A stretch of 64,000 nt of DNA from A37T11 sp964546645 (GCA_964546645.1 CAZJKM010000004.1:4984-68983), one strand, 5' to 3'. Counted from the stretch's first letter, positions 44,625-54,156 are shown. Translations and numbers: made by a program. Notes: generated from the letters alone by a model not told the origin.

Positions 44625-44684
44625 GTTCGTCTTATCGCATAGCTCAGCTAACGGTAAGTTTGCACATCAGTAGTTTTTAAGCAA

Positions 44685-44712
44685 AAAAGGCGCGCTTCAC
44701 AGCGGGCCTTTT
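44685..44712. terminator. Bidirectional terminator-like hairpin
   Basis: AAAAGGC (44685-44691) and CGCT (44693-44696) pair with AGCG (44701-44704) and GCCTTTT (44706-44712) around a TCAC loop, with one G-G mismatch. A-runs and T-runs on both sides suit the convergent genes ending at 44624 and 44835. Confidence 0.7.
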
Positions 44713-44834
44713 CTATCTTAACCAAACCTAACAAATGTTATGAAATGAATCACACTTGCTTATAATACAAAAGTAAGATGCCTGTATTACCTCAATATAA
44801 TGTACAGATTATGTTTTTATCCTGCGTTGAAAAT

Positions 44835-45389
44835 CTATTCTTCGAAAAACCTCCAGCGCCGCTGATCCTTATCATACCTTACCTTTTTATCGGGGAATTC
44901 AATGTGTTCCGTGTCACCGACGTTTACTGTGTAATACGGCGAAAGGTCCTCCCCTTTTACCATCCTCTCAAAGAAGACCGCTGTCCGTTCAGCCAGATCC
45001 TCTTTTTTCATTTTCCAGGTACGGTAGATTTCCTCGTATTCGACAATAGTCCCCGATCTGTCCCGTTTCAGGCGCCCGCCGGTAGCGACATATTTTTCGT
45101 ACAGGCTGGGAGCTATACGGCTCATCTCAAAATACGTATAACCGTCCTTCGGAGACTCATAATATTTATCCAGCCCCATTGATTTTGCCCCCGCCTGATA
45201 AGCCTGGTCAAACCGGCTTTCAAATTTTGTAGCTTCGCTAGCCTGTTTCGGCAGCCGGCCGACATACCGGATGATCTCGTATTTGAATGAATCCTGTGCG
45301 GCAACAGATAAGGTACGGTCCGGGCGATATTTTTCATGACTGCTGCAGCCATATAAAACCATCGTAACCAAAATAATCACAAATCCCTT
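44835..45389 (-). CDS. Hypothetical lipoprotein
   Basis: About 184 residues from ATG 45389, beginning with a lipoprotein signal (IILVTMVLYGCSS, lipobox LYGC). The mature part is charged and has no recognised domain; segments such as YEIIRYVGRLPKQASEATKFESRF suggest helices. An alternative ATG at 45413 lies inside the terminator of the upstream gene. Placed alone downstream of the beta-helix lipoprotein gene. Confidence 0.68.
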   Translation of the reverse strand, partial: KGFVIILVTMVLYGCSSHEKYRPDRTLSVAAQDSFKYEIIRYVGRLPKQASEATKFESRFDQAYQAGAKSMGLDKYYESPKDGYTYFEMSRIAPSLYEKYVATGGRLKRDRSGTIVEYEEIYRTWKMKKEDLAERTAVFFERMVKGEDLSPYYTVNVGDTEHIEFPDKKVRYDKDQRRWRFFEE

Positions 45390-45395
45390 CATAAC

Positions 45396-45427
45396 ACAAA
45401 AAAGCAAGGACACGGACGGCCCTTGCT
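45396..45427 (-). terminator. Rho-independent terminator (minus strand)
   Basis: On the minus strand AGCAAGG (45427-45421) pairs with CCTTGCT (45409-45403), followed by a T-run to 45396. It ends the TonB-receptor/lipoprotein unit. Confidence 0.8.
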
Positions 45428-45443
45428 CTGCTTTTTAATCTGA

Positions 45444-46850
45444 TTAATATACTTTTTTGATTGGATTGAAGTTTGTCCATCCCTGCGTCCAGTCAGTCGA
45501 CCCGAACGCACCACGGAACGCAACGGTTTTATTAAAATGTCCTGTACGGGCGGCTTCATTAAACTTACCATAGCTGAATTTAGCACCGGTGGCCAACGTA
45601 CCTGCGGTTACTGCAAAATTCGGGTGCTCAGTATACCCTTCCTTCGTCGTAGTGCCGAACAGCAGGCCCGACGTGATGCCTAAAGCGGTATAAGCTGCGG
45701 TGGTTTCGAAACTGGCACCTGCATTGACTGTATTTTCGTTTTCAGTGAGGTAAGCTGAGATGGCATCAGGCGTAACACCTGAGCCGGAAAGCACCGCATT
45801 CGTCTTTGCAAGGAAAATATTATTGGCGATCAGTCCGGTACCATCCTGGTAATTAGGAAATACCGACGACTGGTTCATGCGTATGGCTGTGGGGAATCCG
45901 ATAAATACCGAGTTAAATATGGAACCGGCAACATTCCGGCGCAGGTCAACCGCATGGCGGAAATTAGCACTGAAGGCATTACCGTTGATAGCCGGCCCAA
46001 TCACGGTAAAATTGGAAACCACAGCAGTGGTTTTAAAACGATCGAGGTTGTTTTGTCCGTCTGTATCCCACTCGAACCCGTTCGACTCCGACTGGTCAGC
46101 AAAACTTGGGTAATGCAACGCCAGACCGAATTGCAGGTTACCTGAAAAGCCGTTATCAATATCAAAGCTATCATCCCAGGTGCCGAATACCACCAGGTAC
46201 TTTCCATTAACCGAGCCTCCGAACCATTCGATACCGTCGTCGCCACCATAGGAAACCTGAATATGTTCAAATTTAGTTCCCCGGCCCACACCTCCTAAGG
46301 TGATGCTGTTGGTTTCGTTATTAGCGGTCAACTCAATCCCTGCAAACTCAACACGCAGGTATTCCATCTCACCGCTGCTGTCATCATCGTCATTACCACC
46401 ATAGATAACCGATGGAGTAATCCCTTCAATCGCAGGATCAGGAATATTGACACGGGCTCTTCCCAATACAACCAAACCGCCCCAGTCACTTCGGTCACGC
46501 TCACCTGGAGCCTGGTTTGACGTCATGACAATCGGATTTTCACGCGTACCCTTGGCAATGATCTTACCGCCGCGGTCAATAATCAGCGTACCTTTACTCG
46601 CTTTCTCTCCGTACAATACGGTTCCGGGGTCAATGGTCAGCGTCTGGCCATTCCGAACGAATACCTGTCCGCGGATCAGGTACTTTTCATTCGGGGTTAA
46701 CCTTTGTGTAGACAGATCTCCTGTCAGCACCACATACTCGTCCTTATCATCCGTCGGCCCAACGGGGTCCTTACTGCACGCTGACAAGAACATGATTACT
46801 GCCAAAAAACTCCATAGGATTTTTTTAGTGTTGTTTTTAGTTGTTTCCAT
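45444..46850 (-). CDS. Probable beta-helix lipoprotein paired with TonB-dependent receptor
   Basis: A 468-residue lipoprotein (signal SFLAVIMFLSAC with lipobox LSAC). Early TGDLSTQRLTPNEKYLIRGQVFVRNGQTLTIDPGTVLYG and repeated short strands with Gly/Asn turns suggest a parallel beta-helix. Acidic clusters (GGNDDDDSSGE, FGTWDDSFDIDNG) could bind calcium. It follows the TonB-dependent receptor by about 20 bp, in the position of a SusD-type partner, but it does not resemble SusD. It is probably a surface lipoprotein that delivers a ligand to the receptor. The ligand is unknown. Confidence 0.75.
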   Translation of the reverse strand: METTKNNTKKILWSFLAVIMFLSACSKDPVGPTDDKDEYVVLTGDLSTQRLTPNEKYLIRGQVFVRNGQTLTIDPGTVLYGEKASKGTLIIDRGGKIIAKGTRENPIVMTSNQAPGERDRSDWGGLVVLGRARVNIPDPAIEGITPSVIYGGNDDDDSSGEMEYLRVEFAGIELTANNETNSITLGGVGRGTKFEHIQVSYGGDDGIEWFGGSVNGKYLVVFGTWDDSFDIDNGFSGNLQFGLALHYPSFADQSESNGFEWDTDGQNNLDRFKTTAVVSNFTVIGPAINGNAFSANFRHAVDLRRNVAGSIFNSVFIGFPTAIRMNQSSVFPNYQDGTGLIANNIFLAKTNAVLSGSGVTPDAISAYLTENENTVNAGASFETTAAYTALGITSGLLFGTTTKEGYTEHPNFAVTAGTLATGAKFSYGKFNEAARTGHFNKTVAFRGAFGSTDWTQGWTNFNPIKKVY

Positions 46851-46870
46851 ACTACTATTATTTAATTTAT

Positions 46871-49711
46871 TTATTTGAATGTATAGCTTAGTGAGGTGCT
46901 GAAAAGCGTACCTCGTTTGAAGTAAAAAATCCGATCATCATAGGTGTTATCAATTTTGCGGTCGCGGTTTGTATCCTGATAGTATCGGTATGGGGCATTT
47001 AACAAATCCTGCACACCTGCTTTAAGAGATAATGTCCGGGTGATATTTTTGCTGATCGTCAGATCCACTGCATTTCTCGGGAGTTCGTAGATAGCGGGGA
47101 AATCCACATTGCCAATGGCGTAAATACGCGGACCGACCACATTATAAGCAGCACTCACCTGCCAGCCACGCGATTCATCCAGGTAACTGACTACCGCGTT
47201 GGCAATGTAAGGGGACTGGCCCTGCAGTGGGCGCCTGCTCTCCTGAATTTCTTCATTGATGATCCCTGCATAATTAACCTCAGAACGGATGAGAGAAGCA
47301 TTCAGGTTTACACTCAGCCGATCCAGGAATCCGCTCTCCGTCAGATCTTTCAGTGACTTTCGCAGTTCCAGTTCTATGCCGTAGTTAAATCCGCTGCTGG
47401 CATTGACATAGCTGAATGCCGGTCCTTCGCTCTGGATCACAACGGCGGTCTCAATCGGATCGCGCAAATGCTTATAAAACATACCCACACTCATCGTCTC
47501 ACCGGAACGCGGATACAGCTCGTACCGGAGATCAACATTATCGATCGTCGCCGTCCGGAGGCCCGGATTGCCAGCCCGGTTCAGGTCAAATTCAAAATCA
47601 TAAAAAAGAAAAGGTGCTATTTCGCGAAATTCCGGCCGGTTTACAGAACGCCCGTAACCAAACCGTATTTTCTGGGTATCATTTACCGAATAGTCCACAT
47701 TCAGAAAGCCGAGCGGTGAACTGATGGGATTGTTGACGCTGACCGGGCTGTCGCCGGCATCATACGAATCAAGCCGCAGAATATTGTGTTCAAACCTGAA
47801 TCCGCCGGATAAATGGAAATCGCCCACCGGTACAACCGTCCCCACATATCCGGCTGTAAGAAAGTTGGAAGCGTCATAGCTGTCCAGCCGGTTGGTTCCT
47901 TCTTCCATAATAAACCCGTCCGGCCCGAAATGTTCATCGGCAAAGACCTGGTCCAATGGAAGCACAATCAGCCTGTTTTCCTCGCCTATCGGAAGATTAG
48001 GGCCGGCTCTGTAGCTGAAATAACGCGCAGAAAAATCCCGCTGACGGTAGTCCAGCATGTAACCTGCCTTCAGCAGCACCGGGTCTTCGGCATGTCCGCC
48101 CAACTGCCTTTCAAAATTGACACTGTTGCTCGCTCCTTTTTCGTCGAGCTCACCAAAGAATCTCCCGGTATCATACAGATTTGAACTGGACGGCAATTCT
48201 ATTTTATACTGATCTGATCCTACATTCAGCTGCGTTGTGCGGAAGCGCCGCAGATCGGGCTGATGCTCCCGTAAATAGTTTGCACCTACTATCCAATTCA
48301 GGCTGGTAAGCCCACCCTGAAAGCGATGCGTACCTTCCAGCTGCTCGGAAAGAATGGAGCGTGCGCGGTATTGGTACATGTAGTTCTGCCGGTTCTGTCC
48401 CTGTTGCTGCATAAAATCCTGGCCCGATCGCAGGATGCTGATGTTCTCACCAATCTGGTTGAAAAGACTTTTTGATTCTATTTTATGGAATGGGTTAAGA
48501 ACCAGTGACCAGTTCAGCAGCGCGCCGACGCGGTTTTCCTTTTCGTACCGGCTGTCAAAGAATTCAAGACGCAATGGTGCCGGTGTACCGTAGTCTTCCG
48601 GGCGTTGTATCTCATAACGGTTAAAATCACGCACATAGAATTGGTTAGACTGGGAGTAGTTCAACTGTCCCAGCAGGCTGAACTTTGCTGTACCGCCAAA
48701 TCTCCAGCTTCTTCCTAATCCGAACCCGAAATTAAGATCCGGATTCGCCTGCCGCGTCTGATACGAAAGATCATTGTTCAGCAACCTTGGCGCCTCATAC
48801 CTGACCGGTGAACTGTTTGGCAAAGGGCGTATATTCTGGGTCGGAAATCCCGCGGGCAATGCACGCTCACCGCCGTCAAATCCGAAAACATCCATGGGCG
48901 AAATCCTGCTGTATACCGTCGGTTTAAAGCTTACGCCGGAACGGATGTTGGTTCCTATGGAAAAGGTGGTAAACCGTTCGTCTGTAGCACTGTTTGTATA
49001 CACCTTGATCAGTCCTCCGGAAAAGTCCCCCGGGTTTTCCGGTGAACCCGACTTATAAATCATCATCCGTTCCAGAACATTGCTGGGAATGAGATCGAAT
49101 GAAAACGTACGCCGATCAACCTCTGTACTGGGGGCAATTGCATTATTAAGCATGACCTGATTATAGCGTTCGGGCACACCACGGACCATTACAAAACGGT
49201 TTTCAACAATGGTAAGCCCGGGAATCCGGCTCATTACCTGAGCAGCATCACGGTCCTGAGACAGTTTGATCTGCTGCTGCGAGATTCCACTGACAACCTG
49301 CAATGCCGACTTAACCTCAGAAATAACAGCGTTATTGGTATTACTGAGGCGGGAAACACGGACTACCACCTCATCCAGTTCTTCACCGCCAGGCTGCAAC
49401 TCCAGGTTCAGGTTAATCAACTGGTCGGCTTTTGCCTGTATGTCCGAAACAATAAGCTGCTGGTATCCTATATAAGAAACGATCAGGCTATAGGTGCCCG
49501 GTTCAATTTTACTCAGTTCAAACGTACCGTCAGCACGGGTTGAAATGGCCTGGTTGGTCCCCTCAATTTTTACGCTTCCGCCAATAATGGGTTCTTTGTT
49601 GGACGAATCGATAACTTTCCCCCTGATTACCGCCGTCTGGGTATAGGCTGATGCGGTCAGAAAAAGGTAAAAAACAGTTGTTAAGATCGGTTTGATGTTG
49701 CTGCAATTCAT
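46871..49711 (-). CDS. TonB-dependent receptor with N-terminal carboxypeptidase-regulatory-like domain
   Basis: A 946-residue outer-membrane receptor: signal peptide (ILTTVFYLFLTASAYTQ), CarboxypepD_reg-like domain at about 27-110 (VIRGKVIDSSNKEPIIGGSV), TonB-box-like ELDEVVVRVSR, plug domain at about 130-235 (MSRIPGLTIVENRFVMVRGVPERYN), and a 22-strand barrel ending FSTSLSYTFK. Energy comes from a TonB-ExbBD complex. No FecR/ECF sigma pair is adjacent; an orphan LuxR-type regulator lies upstream. Substrate is unknown. Confidence 0.93.
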   Translation of the reverse strand: MNCSNIKPILTTVFYLFLTASAYTQTAVIRGKVIDSSNKEPIIGGSVKIEGTNQAISTRADGTFELSKIEPGTYSLIVSYIGYQQLIVSDIQAKADQLINLNLELQPGGEELDEVVVRVSRLSNTNNAVISEVKSALQVVSGISQQQIKLSQDRDAAQVMSRIPGLTIVENRFVMVRGVPERYNQVMLNNAIAPSTEVDRRTFSFDLIPSNVLERMMIYKSGSPENPGDFSGGLIKVYTNSATDERFTTFSIGTNIRSGVSFKPTVYSRISPMDVFGFDGGERALPAGFPTQNIRPLPNSSPVRYEAPRLLNNDLSYQTRQANPDLNFGFGLGRSWRFGGTAKFSLLGQLNYSQSNQFYVRDFNRYEIQRPEDYGTPAPLRLEFFDSRYEKENRVGALLNWSLVLNPFHKIESKSLFNQIGENISILRSGQDFMQQQGQNRQNYMYQYRARSILSEQLEGTHRFQGGLTSLNWIVGANYLREHQPDLRRFRTTQLNVGSDQYKIELPSSSNLYDTGRFFGELDEKGASNSVNFERQLGGHAEDPVLLKAGYMLDYRQRDFSARYFSYRAGPNLPIGEENRLIVLPLDQVFADEHFGPDGFIMEEGTNRLDSYDASNFLTAGYVGTVVPVGDFHLSGGFRFEHNILRLDSYDAGDSPVSVNNPISSPLGFLNVDYSVNDTQKIRFGYGRSVNRPEFREIAPFLFYDFEFDLNRAGNPGLRTATIDNVDLRYELYPRSGETMSVGMFYKHLRDPIETAVVIQSEGPAFSYVNASSGFNYGIELELRKSLKDLTESGFLDRLSVNLNASLIRSEVNYAGIINEEIQESRRPLQGQSPYIANAVVSYLDESRGWQVSAAYNVVGPRIYAIGNVDFPAIYELPRNAVDLTISKNITRTLSLKAGVQDLLNAPYRYYQDTNRDRKIDNTYDDRIFYFKRGTLFSTSLSYTFK

Positions 49712-49810
49712 TCCTGCAATTTTTAATGCAAGATTAGTGCAGCAGCATTAACTGGTGTTTAAATTAACGTTATGAAATAGGGTTGTTTATGTTACGATAA
49801 TGTTAAGACA

Positions 49811-50449
49811 CTAACTGTAAAGCTTGAATTTTTCAATCAGCTCGGCGATGTTGTCCACTTGAAGCTTTTCAAAAATACGGTTCTTATAGGTACTTACAGT
49901 GGAGGTGCTTAAGTTCAGTGAATTCGATACCTCCTGCACACCCTGCCCCTGGATCAGGAATTGCGCTACCTCCACCTCCCGGTTTGACAAACGCGTCAGT
50001 GGATTCTCCTTGTGCATCTTTGATTTCCCGCTGATCAGGTTATTATAAATAAGCTCCTTAACGACCTCACTCATGTATTTACCATTATTCAGCACGGTTT
50101 CAATGGCATCTTTTATCTGTGCCTTGTTGGAGTTTTTATGCAAATAGCCATACGCTCCTGCCTGCAGATAGCGGACCGCATATAAGGTTTCATCATAGGA
50201 AGAATAAACAAGGATCCTGATTCCGGGTTGTTTCAGCAGGATCCGTTCCACCATCTGAATATTATTACCACCCGGCATATTGATATCCAATATCAGCAAC
50301 TGATATTTTCTTTCACCCAGCATGGTCATCATCTGATTGAAATTTTCAGCCTGCTCAACCGTCGCATGTGGTAACAGCTCTTTGATTACCACTGCGGTCC
50401 CTAACCGGACAATCCCATGGTCATCTGCAATAAGTATTTCCACTCCCAT
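49811..50449 (-). CDS. Orphan LuxR-type response regulator
   Basis: A 212-residue regulator. Receiver: ILIADDHGIVRLG with the acidic pair, Asp in LLILDINMPGGNN, Lys in YLHKNSNK. LuxR helix-turn-helix at about 145-205 (LTRLSNREVEVAQFLIQGQGVQEVSNSL, STSTVSTYKNRIFEKL). No kinase gene lies beside it. It is upstream of and in line with the receptor/lipoprotein pair, which it may control. Confidence 0.92.
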   Translation of the reverse strand: MGVEILIADDHGIVRLGTAVVIKELLPHATVEQAENFNQMMTMLGERKYQLLILDINMPGGNNIQMVERILLKQPGIRILVYSSYDETLYAVRYLQAGAYGYLHKNSNKAQIKDAIETVLNNGKYMSEVVKELIYNNLISGKSKMHKENPLTRLSNREVEVAQFLIQGQGVQEVSNSLNLSTSTVSTYKNRIFEKLQVDNIAELIEKFKLYS

Positions 50450-50751
50450 ATGTCGTACTATAGAGAAATATCCCCTTATTAAAAAGAGTGCACTAAGGTA
50501 GCTAAAATACTACAAAGTAAACCAACTATGAAAAAAAATTATTCGCTACAATAAAAAACCTACATTATAAGCAAATAAACCGTATGCGAGTTTAGAATAT
50601 TTCCAAATAATATCTATCTGATCGTGTATTTAGGAATTCATTGCATTTTTTGTACTTTCGCACCGCATTAACGGCTGATACAGAGAACAACAGAAAGTAC
50701 CGGTCCGCAACGTGTAATCCATAACTCTTTAGTTTACTATTATATTATAAC
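50450..50751. promoter_or_regulatory. Divergent region between the LuxR regulator and aconitase
   Basis: About 300 bp, AT-rich on the left. The best plus-strand promoter match is TACTTTCG at 50653-50660, one base off TAnnTTTG, with TTTAG 20 bp upstream; it would give a leader of about 90 bases for aconitase. No gene or repeat was seen. Confidence 0.4.
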
Positions 50752-53019
50752 ATGGCATTTGACATAGATATGATTAAGGCGGTTTATAACCGTTACGACA
50801 GCCGGATAACAGCTGTGCGTAAACTGATTAATAAACCGCTTACCTTAACTGAAAAAATTTTATACACCCACCTTTGGCAAGGCGACGCAACGGAAGCATA
50901 TGAGCGCGGTAAATCCTATGTGGATTTTGCCCCCGATCGTGTAGCTATGCAGGATGCAACCGCCCAGATGGCGCTATTACAATTCATGCAGGCAGGCCGG
51001 GCCAAAGCAGCCGTTCCTTCCACAGTACACTGCGACCACCTGATACAAGCCAGATCAGGTGCGGAAACCGATCTGGCCGTTGCCACACAGGAAAGCAGTG
51101 AGGTGTTTGACTTCCTCGGATCTGTATCCAATAAATACGGCATCGGTTTCTGGAAACCGGGGGCGGGTATCATTCATCAGGTAGTACTGGAAAATTATGC
51201 CTTTCCCGGCGGAATGATGATCGGTACGGATTCGCATACCGTTAATGCCGGCGGCCTTGGCATGCTGGCTATCGGTGTCGGCGGAGCTGACGCCTGTGAT
51301 GTCATGGCAGGATTGCCCTGGGAATTGAAATTTCCAAAGCTGATCGGCATTAAACTCACCGGCAAACTGAATGGCTGGACAGCTCCTAAAGATGTTATCC
51401 TGAAAGTAGCCGGTATCCTTACAGTAAAAGGCGGTACCGGATGTATCGTGGAGTATTTCGGCGAAGGAGCCCAGTCACTTTCGGCAACCGGAAAAGGCAC
51501 TATCTGTAATATGGGCGCTGAAATCGGTGCCACAACTTCTACATTCGGTTACGACGAGTCAATGGAAAGGTACCTGCGGGCTACCGATCGTGCAGACGTT
51601 GCTGACGCAGCCAATGCGATCAAAGAGCACCTGAATGCAGACCCTGAAGTATATGCTGAGCCGGAAAAATATTTTGATCAGCTGATCGAGATCAACCTCT
51701 CTGAGTTGGAACCTCATCTGAATGGTCCTTTTACACCGGACCTGGCCACTCCTATTTCCAAAATGAAAGAAGAGGCCGTAAAGAACGGCTGGCCATTAAA
51801 AGTAGAATGGGGACTGATCGGCTCCTGCACCAACTCTTCTTACGAAGATTTGTCCCGGGCCGCTTCCATTGCGAAACAAGCGGTTGACAAGGGACTGGTT
51901 ACTAAAGCAGAGTTTGGTATTAACCCAGGTTCCGAACAAGTACGCTATACGGCCGACAGGGATGGGCTGCTGGATACGTTTACAGATCTGAACGCAACTA
52001 TTTTTACCAACGCCTGTGGCCCCTGTATCGGAATGTGGGCCCGTGTCGGCGCAGAAAAAGCAGAGAAGAATACCATTGTGCATTCTTTCAACCGTAATTT
52101 TGCCAAACGGGCAGACGGTAACCCCAACACTTATGCATTCGTCGCTTCGCCGGAAGTGGTAGCAGCGCTGGCTATTGCAGGCGACCTCTCCTTCAACCCC
52201 CTGACAGATACATTGCTTAATGATAAGGGAGAGGCCGTAAAACTGGATGCACCGACGGGAGACGAGCTGCCTGCCAAAGGCTTTGATGTGGAAGACCCCG
52301 GCTACCAGGCGCCCGCTGCAGATGGAAGCCAGGTACAAGTGGTTGTCTCTCCCACGTCAGACAGGTTACAGTTGCTGGATCCGTTCCCGGCTTGGGAATG
52401 CACCGATTTACAGGGCCTTAAACTGCTGATCAAAGCAAAAGGGAAATGTACCACTGATCATATTTCCATGGCCGGCCCCTGGCTGAAATATCGCGGACAC
52501 CTGGATAACATCTCCAACAACATGCTGATCGGGGCCGTTAATTACTTCAACGAAAAAACAGACCTGGTGAAAAATCAGCTAACGGGAGCGTACGGACCCG
52601 TACCTGCTACACAGCGTGCATACAAGGCAAATGGTATTGGCTCTGTTGTTGTAGGTGATGAGAACTACGGAGAAGGTTCATCCCGCGAACATGCCGCTAT
52701 GGAACCCAGGCATCTTGGTGTACGGGCCGTACTGGTAAAGTCTTTCGCCCGTATCCATGAAACCAACCTGAAAAAACAGGGTATGCTGGCGCTGACGTTT
52801 GCTGATAAGAGTGACTACGATAAAGTTCTTGAGGATGATACGATTGCTATCGTTGGATTAACTTCCTTCTCACCGAATGTCCCGCTTAAATTGATATTGA
52901 CCCATCAGGACGGAACAACCGATGAAATCATTGCCAATCACAGCTATAACGAACAACAGATTGCGTGGTTCAAGGCCGGTGGAGCACTCAATATCATCCG
53001 GCAGAATCAGGCGGTTTAA
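50752..53019 (+). CDS. acn: Aconitate hydratase (mitochondrial-type)
   Basis: A 755-residue aconitase interconverting citrate and isocitrate in the TCA cycle. Motifs: TDSHTVNAGGLGMLAIGVGGADACDVM, [4Fe-4S] ligands Cys in GSCTNSSYEDL and CX2C in NACGPCIGMW, and the C-terminal swivel domain GSSREHAAMEPRHLG. Length and sequence style are those of the mitochondrial AcnA-like clade common in Bacteroidota, not AcnB. A long hairpin follows the stop. Confidence 0.97.
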   Translation: MAFDIDMIKAVYNRYDSRITAVRKLINKPLTLTEKILYTHLWQGDATEAYERGKSYVDFAPDRVAMQDATAQMALLQFMQAGRAKAAVPSTVHCDHLIQARSGAETDLAVATQESSEVFDFLGSVSNKYGIGFWKPGAGIIHQVVLENYAFPGGMMIGTDSHTVNAGGLGMLAIGVGGADACDVMAGLPWELKFPKLIGIKLTGKLNGWTAPKDVILKVAGILTVKGGTGCIVEYFGEGAQSLSATGKGTICNMGAEIGATTSTFGYDESMERYLRATDRADVADAANAIKEHLNADPEVYAEPEKYFDQLIEINLSELEPHLNGPFTPDLATPISKMKEEAVKNGWPLKVEWGLIGSCTNSSYEDLSRAASIAKQAVDKGLVTKAEFGINPGSEQVRYTADRDGLLDTFTDLNATIFTNACGPCIGMWARVGAEKAEKNTIVHSFNRNFAKRADGNPNTYAFVASPEVVAALAIAGDLSFNPLTDTLLNDKGEAVKLDAPTGDELPAKGFDVEDPGYQAPAADGSQVQVVVSPTSDRLQLLDPFPAWECTDLQGLKLLIKAKGKCTTDHISMAGPWLKYRGHLDNISNNMLIGAVNYFNEKTDLVKNQLTGAYGPVPATQRAYKANGIGSVVVGDENYGEGSSREHAAMEPRHLGVRAVLVKSFARIHETNLKKQGMLALTFADKSDYDKVLEDDTIAIVGLTSFSPNVPLKLILTHQDGTTDEIIANHSYNEQQIAWFKAGGALNIIRQNQAV

Positions 53020-53047
53020 TCCATTCCTGCTAAATATACTAAACAAC

Positions 53048-53086
53048 ACATACAGGCGGCTGCATCAAGCAGATCCGCCTGTATGT
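53048..53086 (+). other. Long stable hairpin downstream of aconitase
   Basis: A perfect 12-bp outer stem (53048-53059 with 53075-53086) and a 4-bp inner stem CTGC/GCAG (53060-53063 with 53069-53072) enclose the loop ATCAA, with a 2-base bulge at 53073-53074. No T-run follows, so it is not a standard terminator. It may protect the acn mRNA 3' end or be a binding site. Confidence 0.85.
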
Positions 53087-53168
53087 ATCAACAAAACGCT
53101 CACATAAATTTAATCTGCAGTTTATACGGGAATCCTATTTTTGCCTGACACCAAAATAATATGACAGG

Positions 53169-53384
53169 ATGGATCAGGTGAACATTGAGATAACAGACAC
53201 GGAGTACCTTATTAAACTGCGAAAAACGGACTATGACCTGTCCTTTTTATACACCCTCGTAAACCGGATATACCATATTAAACACATAATCCCTGATAAT
53301 CACATCAGTGATTTTTCGGACAAACCTGGCACCCAACACACAGATGATCTGGGAGATCGGTTTGATCACCTGGCAGACAAGTGA
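53169..53384 (+). CDS. Small hypothetical protein
   Basis: A 71-residue charged protein (MDQVNIEITDTEYLIKL...), no signal peptide or recognised domain. The pI-balanced helical N-terminus and distinct start after a gap from the acn hairpin make it plausible. It could also be a chance frame. It precedes the PUR-family gene by about 90 bp. Confidence 0.5.
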   Translation: MDQVNIEITDTEYLIKLRKTDYDLSFLYTLVNRIYHIKHIIPDNHISDFSDKPGTQHTDDLGDRFDHLADK

Positions 53385-53476
53385 TCAAAAAAAGTTCTGA
53401 TAGTCTTGCTTTTTTAGATTTTATTCGTTTATATTTATCCCAAATCTGAAAACGAACATTAAATTAAAAAAGAAAA

Positions 53477-53797
53477 ATGGGAGATTTTGACAACAAAGAG
53501 CGGGAAGAGGTATTTTCAAAAAAAGTAAGGGCTGGCAAGCGCACTTACTTTTTTGATGTGAAGGCAACCCGATCAAACGATTATTACATTACCATCACGG
53601 AAAGCAAGAAACGTTTGGAAGACGGTGTCTTCATCAAGCATAAAATTTTTCTTTACAAAGAAGATTTTGAGAAGTTTTCAGAAGGATTAAGTGAAATTGT
53701 TGATTACATTAAAACACATCAGGAAGTAGTCGAAAAACGATATGAGTTTAGTGAAAACGGTGCACTGGATACAGCTGCGGATGACTTTGCTTACTGA
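53477..53797 (+). CDS. PUR-family DNA/RNA-binding protein (DUF3276)
   Basis: A 106-residue protein matching the bacterial PUR-alpha-like family: EEVFSKKVRAGKRTYFFDVKATRSNDYYITITESKK and HKIFLYKEDFEKFSEGLSEIVDYI form the single PUR repeat. These proteins bind single-stranded nucleic acid as dimers and may regulate transcription or RNA. Highly conserved in Bacteroidota. A terminator follows. Confidence 0.93.
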   Translation: MGDFDNKEREEVFSKKVRAGKRTYFFDVKATRSNDYYITITESKKRLEDGVFIKHKIFLYKEDFEKFSEGLSEIVDYIKTHQEVVEKRYEFSENGALDTAADDFAY

Positions 53798-53864
53798 TTT
53801 CCCTCTCTGACCTGAACCCGGGTACGGATAGCATCTTCATCACACCTATCTTTCATACATAGAG

Positions 53865-53889
53865 CCCCCTTGCACAGGGGGATTTTTTT
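53865..53889 (+). terminator. Rho-independent terminator after the PUR-family gene
   Basis: CCCCCT-type arm (53865-53870) pairs with AGGGGG (53876-53881) around TGCAC, followed by A and seven T. Confidence 0.85.
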
Positions 53890-53890
53890 G

Positions 53891-54052
53891 TCAGTCTTCC
53901 CGCTTCCCGTTCCGGTTGAATATGGCCAGGACCAAAGCAATCAATGCCAGTATCAGGGCAATATTAAACAGTCCTTTCAGTGCATACACAAATATGCCGA
54001 TTCCCCAGCCGATGAACAGGACCACCGCAACAAAAAACAATATTTTTCTCAT
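53891..54052 (-). CDS. Lmo0937-like small membrane protein
   Basis: A 53-residue protein from ATG 54052 with two hydrophobic segments (ILFFVAVVLFIGWGIGIFVY and LFNIALILALIALVLAIF) and a basic/acidic tail NRNGKRED. Size and the hairpin-like double helix match the lmo0937 family of small membrane proteins, function unknown, often stress related. A longer frame to 54220 runs through AT-rich promoter sequence and is rejected. Confidence 0.8.
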   Translation of the reverse strand: MRKILFFVAVVLFIGWGIGIFVYALKGLFNIALILALIALVLAIFNRNGKRED

Positions 54053-54126
54053 TTTCACGATTTTTAATAACAACAAATATCTTTGCTGACTGTTTTTATA
54101 TCGTTGCAAAATAAGAGCCGAATTGA

Positions 54127-54156
54127 TTGGTCTGTCATATTTTTTTCCTAATTTTG
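54127..54156 (+). promoter_or_regulatory. Promoter of pyrR-pyrB
   Basis: TTG at 54127-54129 and an exact TAATTTTG box at 54149-54156 are 19 bp apart, close to the Bacteroidota consensus spacing. The predicted leader to ATG 54212 is only about 50 bases and shows no terminator or antiterminator structure. Confidence 0.7.

Noticed and set aside
44778..45182. A 134-residue plus-strand frame opposite the lipoprotein gene
   Set aside because: The minus-strand frame has a proper lipoprotein signal and coding character; the plus frame is a shadow.
53048..53086. Rho-independent terminator after acn
   Set aside because: The stem is strong but no T-run follows; it is kept as an unexplained hairpin.
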